Below, piece by piece: positions 24,605 to 38,629 of a DNA stretch of 64,000 bases. The stretch covers positions 34,338,169 through 34,402,168 of the forward strand of contig CM018038.1 of NCBI GenBank assembly GCA_008638375.1, read 5' to 3'. The stretch comes from Nyssa sinensis. Its lineage: Eukaryota > Streptophyta > Magnoliopsida > Cornales > Nyssaceae. The notes beneath the pieces are model-generated. The model was not told the DNA's origin. It searched no databases and was given only the letters and a program-made list of their open reading frames with translations. Numbering within the stretch: position 1 is the stretch's first letter; each line of letters begins with the position of its first letter. The position numbers and the translations under genes are program-made.

Positions 24605-27220
24605 TATCATGACCCAAAAGCCACCCTATGTGGATTAGGGGTCGTGGGGACAACTCTCAAGCCATACTTAACTAATCTCAATTGAGAATCACTAATAGTG
24701 TTACAAAAATTATATAAATACATAGCAAAATCATAATAAGGTTCACAGACCATGATTAAAGTGATTTTAACAGTTACAGGTCCTTTAAACAAAATGTCAA
24801 CCCCAGTACGTGAACTCATGGAAGAGAGACACTATAACATACTTAGTCTATTACATCAAAAGACAAAAGATATCCACTCATTACATGCGGAAGGCTAGTT
24901 TGTGAACAAAAACATAATGCCTGTAAGCAGTGAGCATTCTATTGTCCTTCCGCTGTGTCCTTTCCTAAAAAATGTGATATAATTATAGGGTGAGCTAACT
25001 TAGCTCAATAAGTAAATTACCTTACTCTGCCATGGGTTAGGTATAGTTTAGACAACAAGATGCATACGATGAAGGTAAGCGAAGGGTTACAAGAAATAGT
25101 CAGTCATAAGGAAACAAAACCAATAAGGGTGACCCTTTGGTCAATAAGGTATAATCCAAAAGTAAGTCGAAATGAAATGTAAGCAATTGAGCAAAGACAA
25201 CAGTAAAGGATTTAGCACATGAGATACTTAGTTGCCAAGAACCACAAGAAATCAAGTCGAATACAATGATAAGCTTTGAAAGCATATCTATCATTCAAAG
25301 AGTACATCATCAAATAATGATCAAAGTGTAAAATCTATTATATAGGAATAATGAGTCTATTAGATGCTATCAACAAATAGGGCTTGACTACCCTCAAATA
25401 ATACTCATTCAGGTTCACCCCTCATCTCTGGGTTTCCCTGAATAACACCAAGAGCTCTTATCAAATAATAATATCCTTATCAAGACTACATGTTAGGTGC
25501 TATACCCAAAACACCGACCCCTAGGTCATCAACATCTAAAGAGTCAAGATGGGCGTTGTGACAGACCCAACCCTAGGTACTCACAAATATTGTTATCATC
25601 AAATAGATTTCACAAGGTATGTAAATATACATAAATTACAAATTTTCACAACAAAAGAGATCACAATAGTTTTTCAACATCCAACAACAAGGGGTTATAA
25701 CAATATGTAAGCAACCATAACAAGAGATCGATAATAAAGATCTCAATATCTCTATAAGAATGTCACGAATATCAAGCTGTGGAATCAAAAAAATTGATAA
25801 AAGTATACAAAAAAATACAACCTGGCAATATGGTGAAAATATGATCACAACATGGCTAAGAAACACCACACATTAGAGTTCAGGTTTACTTATCTTCAAA
25901 ACGATTTTCCTTTTTTAAAAGGTATTCTTCTCATTTCCCTTCACTGATCCTATAAATCAAGAAACATTACTTAATTCAATTTGACTCAAAGGTTTATTTT
26001 GATTTTATTGATGGATCTGTTAGCTTTTAGTCTTATGGATTATATTTTAGGTTTATGGACTTATGAAAATCAATTCAGGCCTTTATTGATTCCATTATAC
26101 TTTTCTAGTAACCCTTTGTAATCCTAAAAGTGCCTTAAGATTGGCTAATTTTGAGTATCTTATTTGATGAAACAAATCCCACCATTGAGTCAAGGACATC
26201 GAAAAAACTTTGGATAGGTACCTTCACAATCATTGAAGGTCATTTGGCAACTTAATTTAGTCTCTAAAACCTTTTTGGGATTGGTCCAATTTCTCCATTT
26301 ATGTATTTGAAATTTTAATTTGCCTAAACAAAACCTACCGTTGGGTTTAAAGTGTCCAAAAATATTAGAAATGTGTCATTTTGCATTTTTGTTGGCTTTT
26401 ATTTCACTACTTTTAGGCCTAGGGGTAAAATCCATCGGATTTGATCTATTGTAATCGCCTCATCATGGGGTTTAAATCCCCGTTCATAAATTCAATTTTG
26501 GTGTGGATTTCATGAGCCTCGGTTTCAAAATCGAAACCGGCAACTACATTTCTGGGTCGTTCCACTAAGCTTTTTGGTCACGGGTTGGTGATTTCATGGT
26601 CCTTGTGGAACCTAGTTTCATAAGCTTCATGGTCCTTGTGGAACCTAGTTTTAGCCCTAAGCAGCCAATCGCAATTTGTTTTAACTTTAGTCAGACCCAA
26701 AATTTCTTCAAGGTCCTTTAATGGCGGGTCCAAGTTTTCTACTATTTTGGCTCTATTTGATTTTTTTTTAGCTCTAGGATCTTGAATATTGATTTAGAAT
26801 TACATTTATGCTCTATAAACCGATTGTATTGAAGCTTATGCATGGAAAGTTCTAGAGGGAGAATTACCTAATTTTCTCTCCTTCTTCTTCTTCCTTCTCC
26901 CTTCTTGGTTTCGGTTTCAAGCCATGCATGTAAAGTATGCCAACCCAGTCCCTTCTTTCTTCTTCTTCTTCTTCTTCTTCTTCTCTCTAGATTTCTCTCT
27001 CTCTTTACCATTCTTTCTCTTTCTTTTTTTATCTGCACACACACACTTCTGATTTTTTTCTCACACACAAAGCATACATATAGTGTATACACATATAGCA
27101 CATATATAATATATATATATATATATAATCAGATTTTGCATGAAATTTGATTGGGTGAGGTAAAGGTCCAATGGGGTGTTGACACATCAGCTTTTGAGTA
27201 TGCAGACTTATAGATTTATA
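24605..27220 (-). mobile_element. Minus-strand LTR, Tekay/Del-like (B type), 5'-truncated
   Basis: On the minus strand the 3' end is at 24605 (TATCATGACCC, for canonical TGTCACGACCC). The body matches 42792-43914 plus 55799-57511 and 35898-38537: 'gagctaacttagctcaataag' at 24990, the 'gtcatcaacatct' block at 25527, and 26740-27200, which is the reverse complement of about 43470-43914. The 5' part of the LTR is missing at the junction at 27212-27220. TCT and TA microsatellites lie near 26950 and 27108. Confidence 0.75.
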
Positions 27221-28979
27221 CCAAAAAGTAAATTAACTTGGCTAAAGCACTTTTGTGCTATATATATCATAAGATATATGTATATACAATAGGAGACACC
27301 ATTCCACCACCCACCACAACCAATCATAATACATGCAACACCTCACCTTAAATTAATATATATATATATATATGTATATGTTGTACGTATGAGAAAAGTC
27401 ATAATTGACTTGTGTGTGTGTGCATGTGTGTGTATAGTTAGAGAGAAAGTGAGAAGAGAATGAGAGAAAAAGAGGGAAAAGTTCAAGCTTTATGATGCAT
27501 ATTTGGGCTTAAAGGAGGATTCAAAATCAAACAAAAGGAAGAGAAGCACCATTGTTAAAGGTAAACACACCAAACCATATAATTTCTCTCTCTAGAAGTT
27601 CAAATAGGAACTCATGGTTTTAAGCAATATTCATGCTTACATGTACATATAATGATGAATATATGTGTTATATGTAGAGAAAATAGGAAAACCCAAGTCA
27701 AAATGCCCCGAAACAGTGAACCAAGACCCTAACCACCATTAATGAAACTTGGGGTATGGTTTGAATCAACCTAACCTAAACTGATTTCTATGTATTGGGG
27801 CTTGATCTAGAGGCCACGAAGGTCACAAAACAACTAACACTATAAAAAAAAAGGGGCTAATGATGAGTGAGAAAAACCCAATTGCAAGTTACGGTTCCAA
27901 AACCAACTTTCACAAATCGAACACAAAGATCGATTTTGTGATCAGAGGATGAATTCCCATAACCTAGGACCACGATAGACCAAAATAGAGGCGAAAAGGT
28001 TCAAAAATGAACCCGCACGATAGCAATGCAGGTTTTGGCTATCAAACTCCAAACAAAAACCCTAAGCTCACTTCGACCCCATGACCAACGCCAAAACCTT
28101 CTAGAGTGTTCCAAAAGATCATGGAGACAAACTACAGGTCAAAAGATCCACTCAAACTTCACAAAATAGAGATTTAAAATCTCTAAAACTAAGGCTACAA
28201 TGTCGGGGAAGAGGGGGGGAAGATGATGAATAGCTTGGGTCGAGTTTTGGGTCGGTTCAAGTTCGGGTCAGGACCCGCCCAGTCACAAATATGGTTTAAA
28301 TGTGATGGCGTTGTTTTAGAGGAAATAGGTTTTTAAATTTAAAACGAAATAGGACTGTTTCACTACGAGGTTAGGAAATGAATTTAATAAACTGCACAAG
28401 ATTGAGATATCCTAACCCTGTTTTTGTGTCCTATCTGTTGTTTGGCTCAAGAAATGTCAGAAAAATAAAGGGGAGCTGCAACTCCCCAATTTTGATCCTT
28501 GCACCTCTCACATGTCTGAACCTTAAAATCAAGCACAGGTCCATTGTGCCACCATGGCACATGTGATATAATATTAACATAATAAATATATAAATTAAAT
28601 TCAATAATTTAATTATTATAAATTATCTCGTTACCCAAATAAAATAAAAGATGAGTGTATTTTAACTATTTTAGACATTCTGAACCTAATGGCGGAGTCT
28701 ATTTTATGAGATAGAATTTCAAAAAATTAAGACTCGTAAAATGTAAAATTACCATTTTACCCCTAATGATACCCGGAGCTAATTAAATATAAAAAGTAGT
28801 CTAACTTAACTATTTCAGATGATCCAGACTCAACGGTAGAGTTCATTTCAGCAAACGAAGTGCCAAAAAATATGACACGTAACAGCGTGAAATTTTAAAA
28901 ACGCCCCTAGGCTTAATAAAGCTACTAGAAGTGTATAATTGGAATATAAAAAACCTTGAGATGGCAATTTAATTACGTA

Positions 28980-29290
28980 ACACTTCAAACAAGTGAGTAA
29001 TAAGATCTTGAATTATGTCATAGGTTTGTGAACAGATTTAGAGGCAAACCATGGATGACCAAGCATGGAGAAAAGAGGTAGAAAATAGGAAGATAAGGAT
29101 CGCCAAGAAGAGGGAGGTCCTTAGCTGGAACCCATTCATTTATAGGGCCCCTATCGTCCCAATGGGTTGATTGATGAGAGAAAAGGCCACTCAAAAACTG
29201 ACCAAGAAACAAGAAAGTATGGGCAACAACTTCCATGAATTCGAGTCACCCAGAGGTCAGGAATGTAACAATAGCCGCCAAACAGATGAA
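28980..29290 (+). other. Extra segment inside A-type LTRs with conserved reading frames
   Basis: This segment (partner copy about 34800-35105) has no counterpart in the LTRs at 3320-5399 or 5400-8727. Read on the plus strand from an ATG at 29050 it gives a basic, hydrophilic product beginning MDDQAW, with one TGA here and two TAGs in the partner. Read on the minus strand it is open for 72 codons here and 104 in the partner. Neither product is recognised. It may be a captured fragment or simply LTR sequence lost from the other copies. Confidence 0.45.
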
Positions 29291-29849
29291 AAATATGAAA
29301 CAACAAATGAGGTAATACCCATTACGTCCCGAGCATTAAGTTAGCTATAAAATGAATTTAGAAAAAGAAGTCGGGACCTAACCTTAAGTCTAAAGCTACA
29401 AAAATAATAAATGGTCAATAGTAATGCCTCAACTATGTTCTAGTACGTAGTTATGTGTATTTGACTTATGATCTAGGAATTACAGACAAAGGAAAAGGGA
29501 TTAGCATAACTGACTAAAAGTTTGAGGTGAGTAATCTTGTATCCCGAATCAGTGGTATTTCATTTTCTATATTTGTTCAAAATGCTAAAAATTCTAAGTG
29601 TTGCATCTTTTGTTCAAATGTCTATTTTGTGAAATACAATGTATGCTCAAATATCTATCTATACTTTATGAAATATTCGAAAACTATGAGCTTTATGTCT
29701 AGATTTTGAAATGACATTTATGTGTACTAAATTGAAAAATGTCTGTAAACCATGACACCCCTTCAATGAGAAATAAATGATTTGTGTGAACCCATTTGAC
29801 TACGAAACCTTAATCATATATGTTTTGAATCCTATCATGTGTTTGTTCT

Positions 29850-30190
29850 GAGGCTTACCCAAGCGGTACTCCGACTCTTCATGAGATTTACCTACATAGT
29901 GCTCTGACTCGATTTCTTGTGTTTGTCCCAAGGCCTACCCACATAACATTCTGACTCTTTATGAAACTTACCCACATGGCGCTCTGACTCAATTCTTGTG
30001 TCTAGACGAGGTTTTCCCATGTGGAGCTCTGACTCAATTCTTGTGTCTACACAAGGTTTACCTATGTGGCGTTTCGACTCTTGATGAGACTTACCCACAT
30101 AGCGCTCTGACTCGTTGTGGATTTCATGTATGAGACTTACCTACGTGGCACTCCGACTCTTGATGAGACTTACCCACGTAGTGCTCCGAC
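29850..30190 (+). repeat. GACTC/CATGTGG tandem subrepeats (LTR copy)
   Basis: About ten units with the same core as at 4190-4470. Near 30146 a unit reads TACGTGGCACTCCGACTC, containing ACGTGGC. Confidence 0.75.
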
Positions 30191-31095
30191 TCATTATGTG
30201 AATATTCGATGTGTGTAATATGCGTTTGTTATCTGTTATTCGAAATCAGATTTTAAAAGAACCATCTCATGTGTATTTGTTATTCGATATCATGTTATCT
30301 GTCACGCAACTTATTTTTGAATCATGATTTAAGAATTGCATATGCTAGTATACTATTTGTGAACAACTTTTTACTATCTTCTTTGTGATTTGATATTCGA
30401 ACTATGTTATCAAAAAATAACGTGTTTTAGAAACACTCCTATTATACCTGCTTGAATATTCAGTATGCCTTATACGTGATCCATCTCAAAAGCCTGTTTT
30501 AAGTTATCCTTATGTATATACTATCTATTTGAGAAACTTGGTGCCCATGGCATTTTGTGCAAAACTCCATCTTGCAAAACCTGTGATAAGATGTAGGAAT
30601 TACTCACGAGCTTAGTGAAGCTCATAAGAATTTCTCCAATATATTTTAGGTAATTGAAATGACATAGAAGTAGCAAGTCCATACCGTATGGCTCAGAGCG
30701 TAAATGTGATGGATCTTTTATACCAAGATTTTGGTTAAACGTAATATGGATTATTTTTGGGTAATCATATGATGTATATTTTTGGACTTGATGACAGATA
30801 AGACTTTTAGAGATTTATGTTTTGTACTTTGGGAATACGTATCTGATGTATATATAACTGTTGATGACACGTGATGATAATAGTGGTGACGATGATAATA
30901 CCTTGAGAATACTTTATAAATGATTGGCGTTGGAATGATTATCAGATGAGTTGCACACGTGTAGCTTCTGTAATTAATATAAAAATATATATATCACTTT
31001 TGTGAAATTCATTTGATTTTGAAAGGCCTGTCCGAGTGATAGTGTTGGTCACCAACCCTAAATCCGTATAGGGTGGGTTTTGGGTCGTGACAAAG

Positions 31096-31107
31096 TGGTA
31101 TCAAAGC
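31096..31107 (+). other. Primer-binding site, initiator tRNA-Met type
   Basis: TGGTATCAAAGC, 3 bp after the LTR end, matches the plant initiator-Met primer-binding site TGGTATCAGAGC with one mismatch. It sets the orientation (plus) and the 5' LTR boundary. Confidence 0.85.
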
Positions 31108-31472
31108 AAAGGTTAATGGTCTTTGGGAAAAAATGAATCCTAACTTAGGTTGATATTTCTTGGGTGATTAGGATGATCAAATGATCAATAATTCTTGGGA
31201 GACGATAGTAGGCTTATGAGCGAAGTTGATAATCTTGAGAATTTGAGGACTACATCAGAGCTATGTGAAGAGTGATTTTAGAGAAACTATGAATGACGTG
31301 AAGTTAAGGAGTCTTGACTCCAAATGTTGCGAGAACTAGGAAATGATATGTGTTTAAATGACTTGACTTCCTATTTAGGTTTACGTGACTATAGAGTACG
31401 TCATATTGTAAGCCATGTTAGAAACTCAAGAATAGTGACGTATTGTTTTCTTGTGAATTCTATAGGTAAAAA

Positions 31473-32450
31473 ATGGTAGGAAACAGAAACACCGCACGTA
31501 TAGCTGGAACACGTATGGACTGAATAGAACGAACACTAGAAAGAATGATGGCAGTGATGAATGACACTAGAATTAATCAAGATCCCTCTACAGCACCCCC
31601 AAAGCTTTCAAGAGCTCAAGCCCCTTTCATTTAAAGGCACCACAGATCCGATAAAGGCAGAAGAATGGATACTAGAGATGGAGAAAATATTCAGAGTACT
31701 ACTCTGTACAGAAGAACAGAAGGTCGCATTTGTAACATTCGCATTCAAAGGTGCTGTATATCGATGGTGGTTGCTAAAGCTAGAGAGAGCCCAATATGGT
31801 TTGGACATAGTTCCTTGAAGTCTTTTATGAGAAGTATTTCTCTACATCAGATAGGGACTAGAAAATTGTCGAGTTCTTAGTCTTAAAGCAGGAAGATATG
31901 ACAGTTACAGAGTATGAACTCAAGTTTACTGAGCTAGCTCATTTTGCCCCTCATGTGATACGTATAGAGACTCAAAAGGCCCATAAGTTTGAGGGTGGCC
32001 TCTACTAGAAGATAAAGGGGAATGTGGAAGCACTTTACCTGCCCACCTATGCTGATGTGGTGGATAGAGAAAAAATCTTTGAGAAAAATCCCGGCGTAAG
32101 AAAAAGTCTAAGAAGAGATTAAGTGACGAACAGAATAAGGGGCCAGGCTCAAAGAGGACCAAAGCAGCGACAAGTGTCGGGTCAGTCGCAAGGAATGGAG
32201 GAAATACCGAGATGATTGGTAACACCCAACCCTGCTCCATATACCAGAACCTTCATAGAGGCCCATGTCGTCGAGTCATTGGGGGTTGTTTCAAGTGTGG
32301 TAAGAAAGGCTATTTCATCAAAGATTGTCTTATGCTCAATTCTAAGGACAAATACTCCTGCACCTAGCAAGACTGCCCAGAAGTTAGGAGCGGAAAAGAA
32401 TGACAAACAGAGGCCAAGACAAGTGTACTCGTTGATTCCATGAGAGGATT
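31473..32450 (+). pseudogene. Ty3/gypsy gag, degenerate
   Basis: The segments AEEWILEMEKIF, EEQKVAFVTFAFKGAVYRWW and LKQEDMTVTEYELKFTELA are typical of the gag capsid region of plant chromoviruses. The likely start is ATG 31473, with an early TGA and a frame change before 31600; further stops follow 31818. A zinc knuckle CFKCGKKGYFIKDC (32287-32328) has Y in place of the conserved H. No pol follows: the interior passes within 250 bp to the polypurine tract, so this is a gag-only derivative. Confidence 0.8.
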
Positions 32451-32659
32451 CGCCTTGGACCTCAACACTCCCAAGTATTTTAGCTGCTCAAACTTGAATA
32501 CTGAAAGAACTATACCTAATGATATATAAATGCTTAGACAATGAAACTATGTGAAGACGCGATAGGACTTAACGATGTAGAAAATAATGATAGAAAATTA
32601 GGACGACCTTTGAGAACGTTATTAGAATAAACCATAAAAGAGAATAAAGCTCCCTAAAC

Positions 32660-32706
32660 ATGAATGTCCGAGTTTTGAGGACAAAATTCTGTTAAAGAGG
32701 GGAGAA
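32660..32706 (+). other. Conserved 3' interior end and polypurine tract
   Basis: 'gagttttgaggacaaaattc' followed by the purine-rich TTAAAGAGGGGAGAA directly precedes the LTR start at 32707. The same arrangement occurs at 60320-60366, confirming the element boundary. Confidence 0.8.
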
Positions 32707-33053
32707 TATAACATACCGATCCGATTATCAGGAATTAAGTCACTAATTTAATATTAGAGACTTTACAAAGCAAAATGAAATTATGGGAGATTAAACTAAG
32801 ATAATAAAGACTACAAAAATATACAAGTAGACGAGAAGAAAAAAATAAGAAATAAAGTAAAAAGGGGAAATGGAATAAAATGTGCCAAATGCCAAACAAG
32901 GCATAAGTAGAGAAAGATTGGAAAAAAAAAGGGGGGGGTGGGGCAAAGATGTTGGCCAAGGGATTTAATCCCAAGACCAAAAAGGTGGGAGAGATTTATA
33001 CGAAAAAGTAAACCAACTTGGTTGAAGCACTTTTGTGCAACATATCTCATAAG

Positions 33054-33104
<51 letters not shown>

Positions 33105-35897
33105 CACAATATTAAACACCATTCCACCACCCACCACAACCAATCAGAATACATGAAACACCTTATCCTAAATTAAAAATATATGTATATATATATATAT
33201 GTTGTACGTATGAGAGAAGTCAGAATTGACTTGTGTGTGTGGGCATGTGTGTGTATAGTTTGAGAGAGAGTGACAAGAGAATGAGAGAAGAAGAGGGAAG
33301 AGTTCAAGCTTTATAATGTATGTCCAGGCTTAAAGAAGGATTCAAAATCAAACAAAAGGGAGAGAAGCACCATTGTTGAAGGTAAACACACCAAACCATA
33401 CAATTTCTCTCTCTAGAAGTTCAAATAAGAACTCATGGTTTTAAGTAATATTCATGTTTGCATGTGCATTCAATGATGAATATATGTGTTATATGTAGAG
33501 AAAATAGGAAAAACCAAGTCAGAATGCCCCGAAACAATGAACCAAAACCCTAACCACCATTGTTGATGCTCGGGGTATAGTCTGAATCAACCTAACCTCA
33601 ACTGATTTCTATGCATTAGGGCTTGATCTAGAGGCCACGAGGGTCACAAAATAACTAATACTATAAAAAATGGGCTAACGATGAGAGAGAAAAACCCAAT
33701 TGTAGGTTACGGTTCCTAAACCAACTTTCACAAATTGAACACAAAGATCAATTTTGTGATCAGGGGATGAATTCTCATAACCTAGGACCACGACATACCA
33801 AACTAGAAGAGAAAATGTTTAAAAATGGACCCGTACGATGAAGTTGCAGGTTTTGGCTATCGAAATCCAAACAGAAAACCTAAGCTCACTTCAACCCCAT
33901 GACCAATGACAAAACCCTCTAGAGTGTTCCAGAAGATCATAGAGACAAACCGCAAGTCAAAAAACCCACTCAAACTTCACAAAACAGAAATTTAAAATCT
34001 CTGAAATTAGGGTTGCAGTGTCGGGAAAGATGGGGGGAAGACGATGAATAGTTTGGGTAGGGTTTCTAGTCGATTCGGGTTCGAGTCGGGACCTGCCTAG
34101 TCGCAAATATGGTTTAAGTGGGACAACGTTGTTTTAGAGGAAGTAGGTTTTTAAATTTAAAACAGAACAGGATTGTTCGGCTACGAGGTTTGGAATGAAT
34201 TTAATAAACCGCCCGAGATTGGGATATCCTGTCCTCGTTTTGTGCCCTATCCGCTGTTTGGCTCAAGAAATGTCAGAAAAACAAAGGGGAGTGGCAACTC
34301 CCCAGTTTCGATCCCTGCACCTCTCACATGTGTGAACCTTAAAATCAAGCACATGTCTATTGTGCCACCATGGCACATGTGATATAATATTAACATAATA
34401 AATATATAATATAAAATTAAATAATTTAATTATTATAAATTGCCCCGTTAGCTAAATAAAATAAAAGATGAGAGTATTTTAACTATTTTGGACATTTTGG
34501 ACCCGATAGTGGGATTCGTTTTGCGAGACGAGATTCTAAAAAATTAAGACACATAAAATATAAAATTATCATTTTACCCCTAATGATACCCGGAGCCAAT
34601 TAAATATAAAAAGTAGTATAACTTAACTATTTTGGACGATCCAGACTCAACGGTAAGGTCTATTTCAACAAATAAAGTATCAAAAAATATAACACGTAAA
34701 AGCGTAAAATTTTGAAAATGCCCCTAGGCATAATGAAGCTACTAAAAGAGTATAATAGGAATATAAAGAACCCTGAGATGGCAATTTAATTATATAACAC
34801 TTCAAATAAGTGACTAATAAGATCTTGAATTATGTCATAGGTTTGTGAACTGATTTAGAGGCAACCCATGGACGACCAAGCAAGGAGAAAAGAGGTAGAA
34901 AAGCGGAAGATAAGGATCGCCAGGAGGGGGGAGGTCCTTAGCTAGAACCCATTCATTTACAGGGCCTCTATCGTCCCAATAGGTCGATTGATGAGAGAAA
35001 GGGCCGTTCAAAGACTGGCCTAGAAACAGGAAAATATGGTCAACAACTTCCATGAATTCGAGTCGCCTAGAGGTCAGGAATGTAACAATAGCCACCAAAT
35101 AGATGAAAAATATGAAACAATGAATGAGGTAATACCCATTACGTCCCAAGCATTAAGTTAGCTATAAAATGAATTTAGAAAAAGAAGCTGGGACCTAATC
35201 TTAAATCTAAAGCTACAAAATAATAACTGACCAATAGTAATGCCTCAATTATGTTCTAATACGTAGTTATGTGTGTTTGACTTATGATCTATTAACTATG
35301 AGCAAAGGAAAAGGGATTAGCATAACTGACTGAAAGTTTGAGGTGAGTAATCTTGTATTTCGAATCAGTGGTATTTCATTTTCTATGGTTGTTCAAAATG
35401 CTAATTATTTCATATCCTGTTCAAATGTCTATTTTATGAAATAAAATATTTGCTCAAATGTCTATTAATACTTTGTGAAATATTCGAAAACTATGAGCTT
35501 CATGTTTAGGTTTTGAAATGACATTCATGTGTACTAAATTAAAAAATATCTGTAAACCATGGCACCCCTTCAATGAGAAATAAATTATTTGTGTGAACCC
35601 ATTTGACTACGAAACCTCAATCATATGTGTTTTGAATTCGATCACGTGTCTGTTCAGAGGTTTACCTATGTCTGTTTCGAGGTTTACCTATATTGCACTT
35701 CGACTCTTCATGAGACTTACCCACATAGTGCTCTAACTCGATTTCTTGTACCTGTCCCGAGCCCTACCCATGTGGCACGCCAACTCTTTATGAGACTTAC
35801 CCACATAGTGCTCTGACTCGATTCTTGTGTCTACACGAGGTTTACTCAAGTGGCACTCTAACTCTTGATGAAACTTATCCACATGGTGTTCTAACTC
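32707..35897 (+). mobile_element. 3' LTR of the gag-only element, 3'-truncated
   Basis: It starts TATAACATACCGATCC (canonical TGTAACATCCCGACCC), follows the 27212-29900 copy closely, and is cut in the GACTC subrepeats at 35897, where the next LTR begins. TA and TG microsatellites lie at about 33053-33105 and 33180-33250. Confidence 0.8.
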
Positions 35898-38537
35898 TAT
35901 AATATCCCGGCCCGATTAGGCAAGTAATTTACAATAATACCATTGTTATGGAATTTATTGATATATGAAATCTCAATTTGGAATTAGTAACCTGTAAATA
36001 TTAAAATTAGTACACAAAGTGAAATTGGGCAAATTAGCACGATACGCGAATAAAACAAGTTTAATCAAGACTTTTTGACAAATACGATGTCTTTTTGGTA
36101 CGAATAAAACCCGATGTAATAGGTCAAGAATAAAATTTATGACATAAAAAGGAAGCACACAAAAATTAAAAACGAGATGAGAATGTCAAGAGGTTTTGAA
36201 GCGATTGAAACAAAAGCTTCAAAATTTGACAAACAATGCCCAAAATGCCAAACATGGTATAAGAAGGAAAAATGGGGAGAAAATGAGGCCAAATAATGGT
36301 CAAAAGGTTTGAACCCTAGACCAAAAAGGGGGGGGGGGAAGACTTAAAGCTCAAAAAAATTACTAGTTGGGCTACAAGCACTTTTATATATCCCACCATA
36401 TATATAAATACATACCTTAATAAGTTCCAAATCAGCATGCTCAAAATTGAGCTGCCAACACCCTATTAGGCCACACCCTCACCCACTTGCAATACATGCA
36501 ACACATCAGTATGTATATATATATATATATATATATCATATATGAGACAATGTATATATATATATATATATGTCTACTGTGTGTGCTATGTATATTATAC
36601 AAACTAAAGGTGTACACACTTGCATATTCTAACTTTCTTTGACATTTTAGACTCATTGGCAGAGTCTATTTTAGCAAACAAAGTATCGAAAAATAGGACA
36701 TGTAAAGTACAAAATTAAAAAAAGCCCCTAGGCTTGATATAAGTCACATATATGCAAATTAAGATCTGAAAAAGCCTAAACTGACTATCTTTGATATTTT
36801 AGACTTGATAGTGACGTTCTTTTGTGAAAAATAAGACTCGGTAACAAAATAAAAATGACGAATACGTCCTTAAGGCTTAATAAAGCTATTAGAAGAGTAT
36901 AGTTAAAATTAAAAGGCTGATGTAAATGTTTTAAGGACTGTCTAGACTCAAAAATGACGTTCGAATACGTAAATCGTGTACGGAAAATATGGGACATTAA
37001 AAGTATAAATTACCAATATGCCTTTAAAGGGAAAAGTAATCTATAGTATATGCTAATTTGAGGGTCTCTTAATCAACCAGACTAAGTTTAAAAAGAACTT
37101 CAAACACTAAATTGAGGTACCTAAATTAGAATATATGCTAATTCGACATACAATATATTTTTTGTCCATGATTATAGGATCACCCAAATAATAGAAAAAT
37201 GTAACAAAGCTATAGGATAAATACTATGGTACTAGTATGGGAATGCAATACTAATGACCCAATGTAAGTAAACCCCAACTCTAATATGTGGATTTCTACT
37301 CTACCAATGTGGCCTATTTGTATAGCTACCAATCTCTGCTTCTTGAAACAAGCATCAATAATTGTTTTAAGTCCACAATCCATTGATTATCGTGTTTCCA
37401 TTTTGTGAAATTTTTGATTCATTGAGATCCTATTTGTTGTGGATATCTATGAGTCCTTTGACTCCATAGCTTTATCTTATCTTATGATCATTTTTGTTAT
37501 GGACATTTGTAATATATGTATATGCACATACCTTGTGGTATCCTTTTTACTAATAACATTATTTATGAGTACCCAAGGTTGTGTCTGCCACAACACCCAT
37601 CTTGAATCTTTGGATGTTAATGACCTACAGGTCGGTGTTTGGGAATGATACCCAACACATAGTCCTAATAAGGACTTGGTTAATAAGAGCTCTTGGTACC
37701 ATTGAGAGAAACCTAGAAATGAGTGGTGAACCTGAATGAGTGTTTTGTGGGGGTAGTCGAGCCTTATTTGTTGATAACATCTATTTGACTCAAATTTTTA
37801 TATGTTTGATTTCACACTATTTGTTGATTTGAGGATGTTACATTTGGATGTGAAATATACCTATAAGGCTTATCTTTTTATTCGATTTGAATCCCTTTGA
37901 TTTGGGCAGCTAAACATTATATGTTGATAAACTTTGCTTGTTGACTTGCTTAGTCATTCTTATCGCATTTGTGAACTCTTTATAAACTGCATTATTCTGG
38001 TCTGACGGCCAATTTCTTTAAACTTGAAATCCTGTGATTATTTGCTTGTTATACACCTTTGTTTAACCCATGGCAGGGTGAAGGATTTACTTACTGAGCT
38101 AAGTTAGTCATCCCAGAATTATAATAATTTTTCAAGTAACACAATATGGAAAGAAAGACAATGATGGTGACAATGGAGCTAGTGGTATGCTTGTGGGAAA
38201 CTTTGATGATGTATAGCTCCGAGTCATAATTTGAATATATATCTATAAAATTGATATTAATGTTAGATATTATGACATAGTGACACTAGAAATGTTATTA
38301 GACTTAAATGGCAATGAATGATGACGGAAATTATACTTAGAGATAATCTTATTGATGATTGTTAAAGTTGATTTGGATATTAGATGAGTTACATATGTGT
38401 AGCTTCTGCCCTTGATAAATAAAAGAAAAAAAATTATTATTGTCTTGTGCGATTCATTTGATTTTGTACGGCCTGCCTGAGTGATAGTGTCGGTCATTGA
38501 CCTCTAATCTGCATAGGGTGAGTTTCGAGTTGTGACA
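35898..38537 (+). mobile_element. 5' LTR of a decayed Tekay/Del-like element (B type)
   Basis: It starts TATAATATCCCGGCCCG and ends GAGTTGTGACA. It is shorter than the other B-type copies, with a gap near 36600-36650. The 36780-38537 part matches 55799-57511 well, including 'agactcggtaacaaa', 'gtcacccaa..g' and 'ttactgagctaagttag'. The primer site after it is unrecognisable (AAGACTACCAAGAC). Confidence 0.75.
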
Positions 38538-38629
38538 AAGACTACCAAGACTAAGGGTCAAATCAACGAGTAAAACTTAGTATAGTGATTAAGCGATTGC
38601 TTAAATTTTGAATACTATTTTTACAATGA

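Larger units (their letters stand above)
27212..31092 (+). mobile_element. 5' LTR of a gag-only element (A type), 5'-truncated
   Basis: It matches 32992-35897 along its length (about nine bases in ten by eye), then continues through GACTC subrepeats to GGGTCGTGACA ending at 31092. The first part of the LTR, present in the partner at 32707-32990, is absent. It is directly followed by a primer-binding site, showing that it served as a 5' LTR. Confidence 0.8.

Noticed and set aside
26868..27101. Arginine-rich minus-strand open frame
   Set aside because: Translation of a TCT microsatellite in an LTR.
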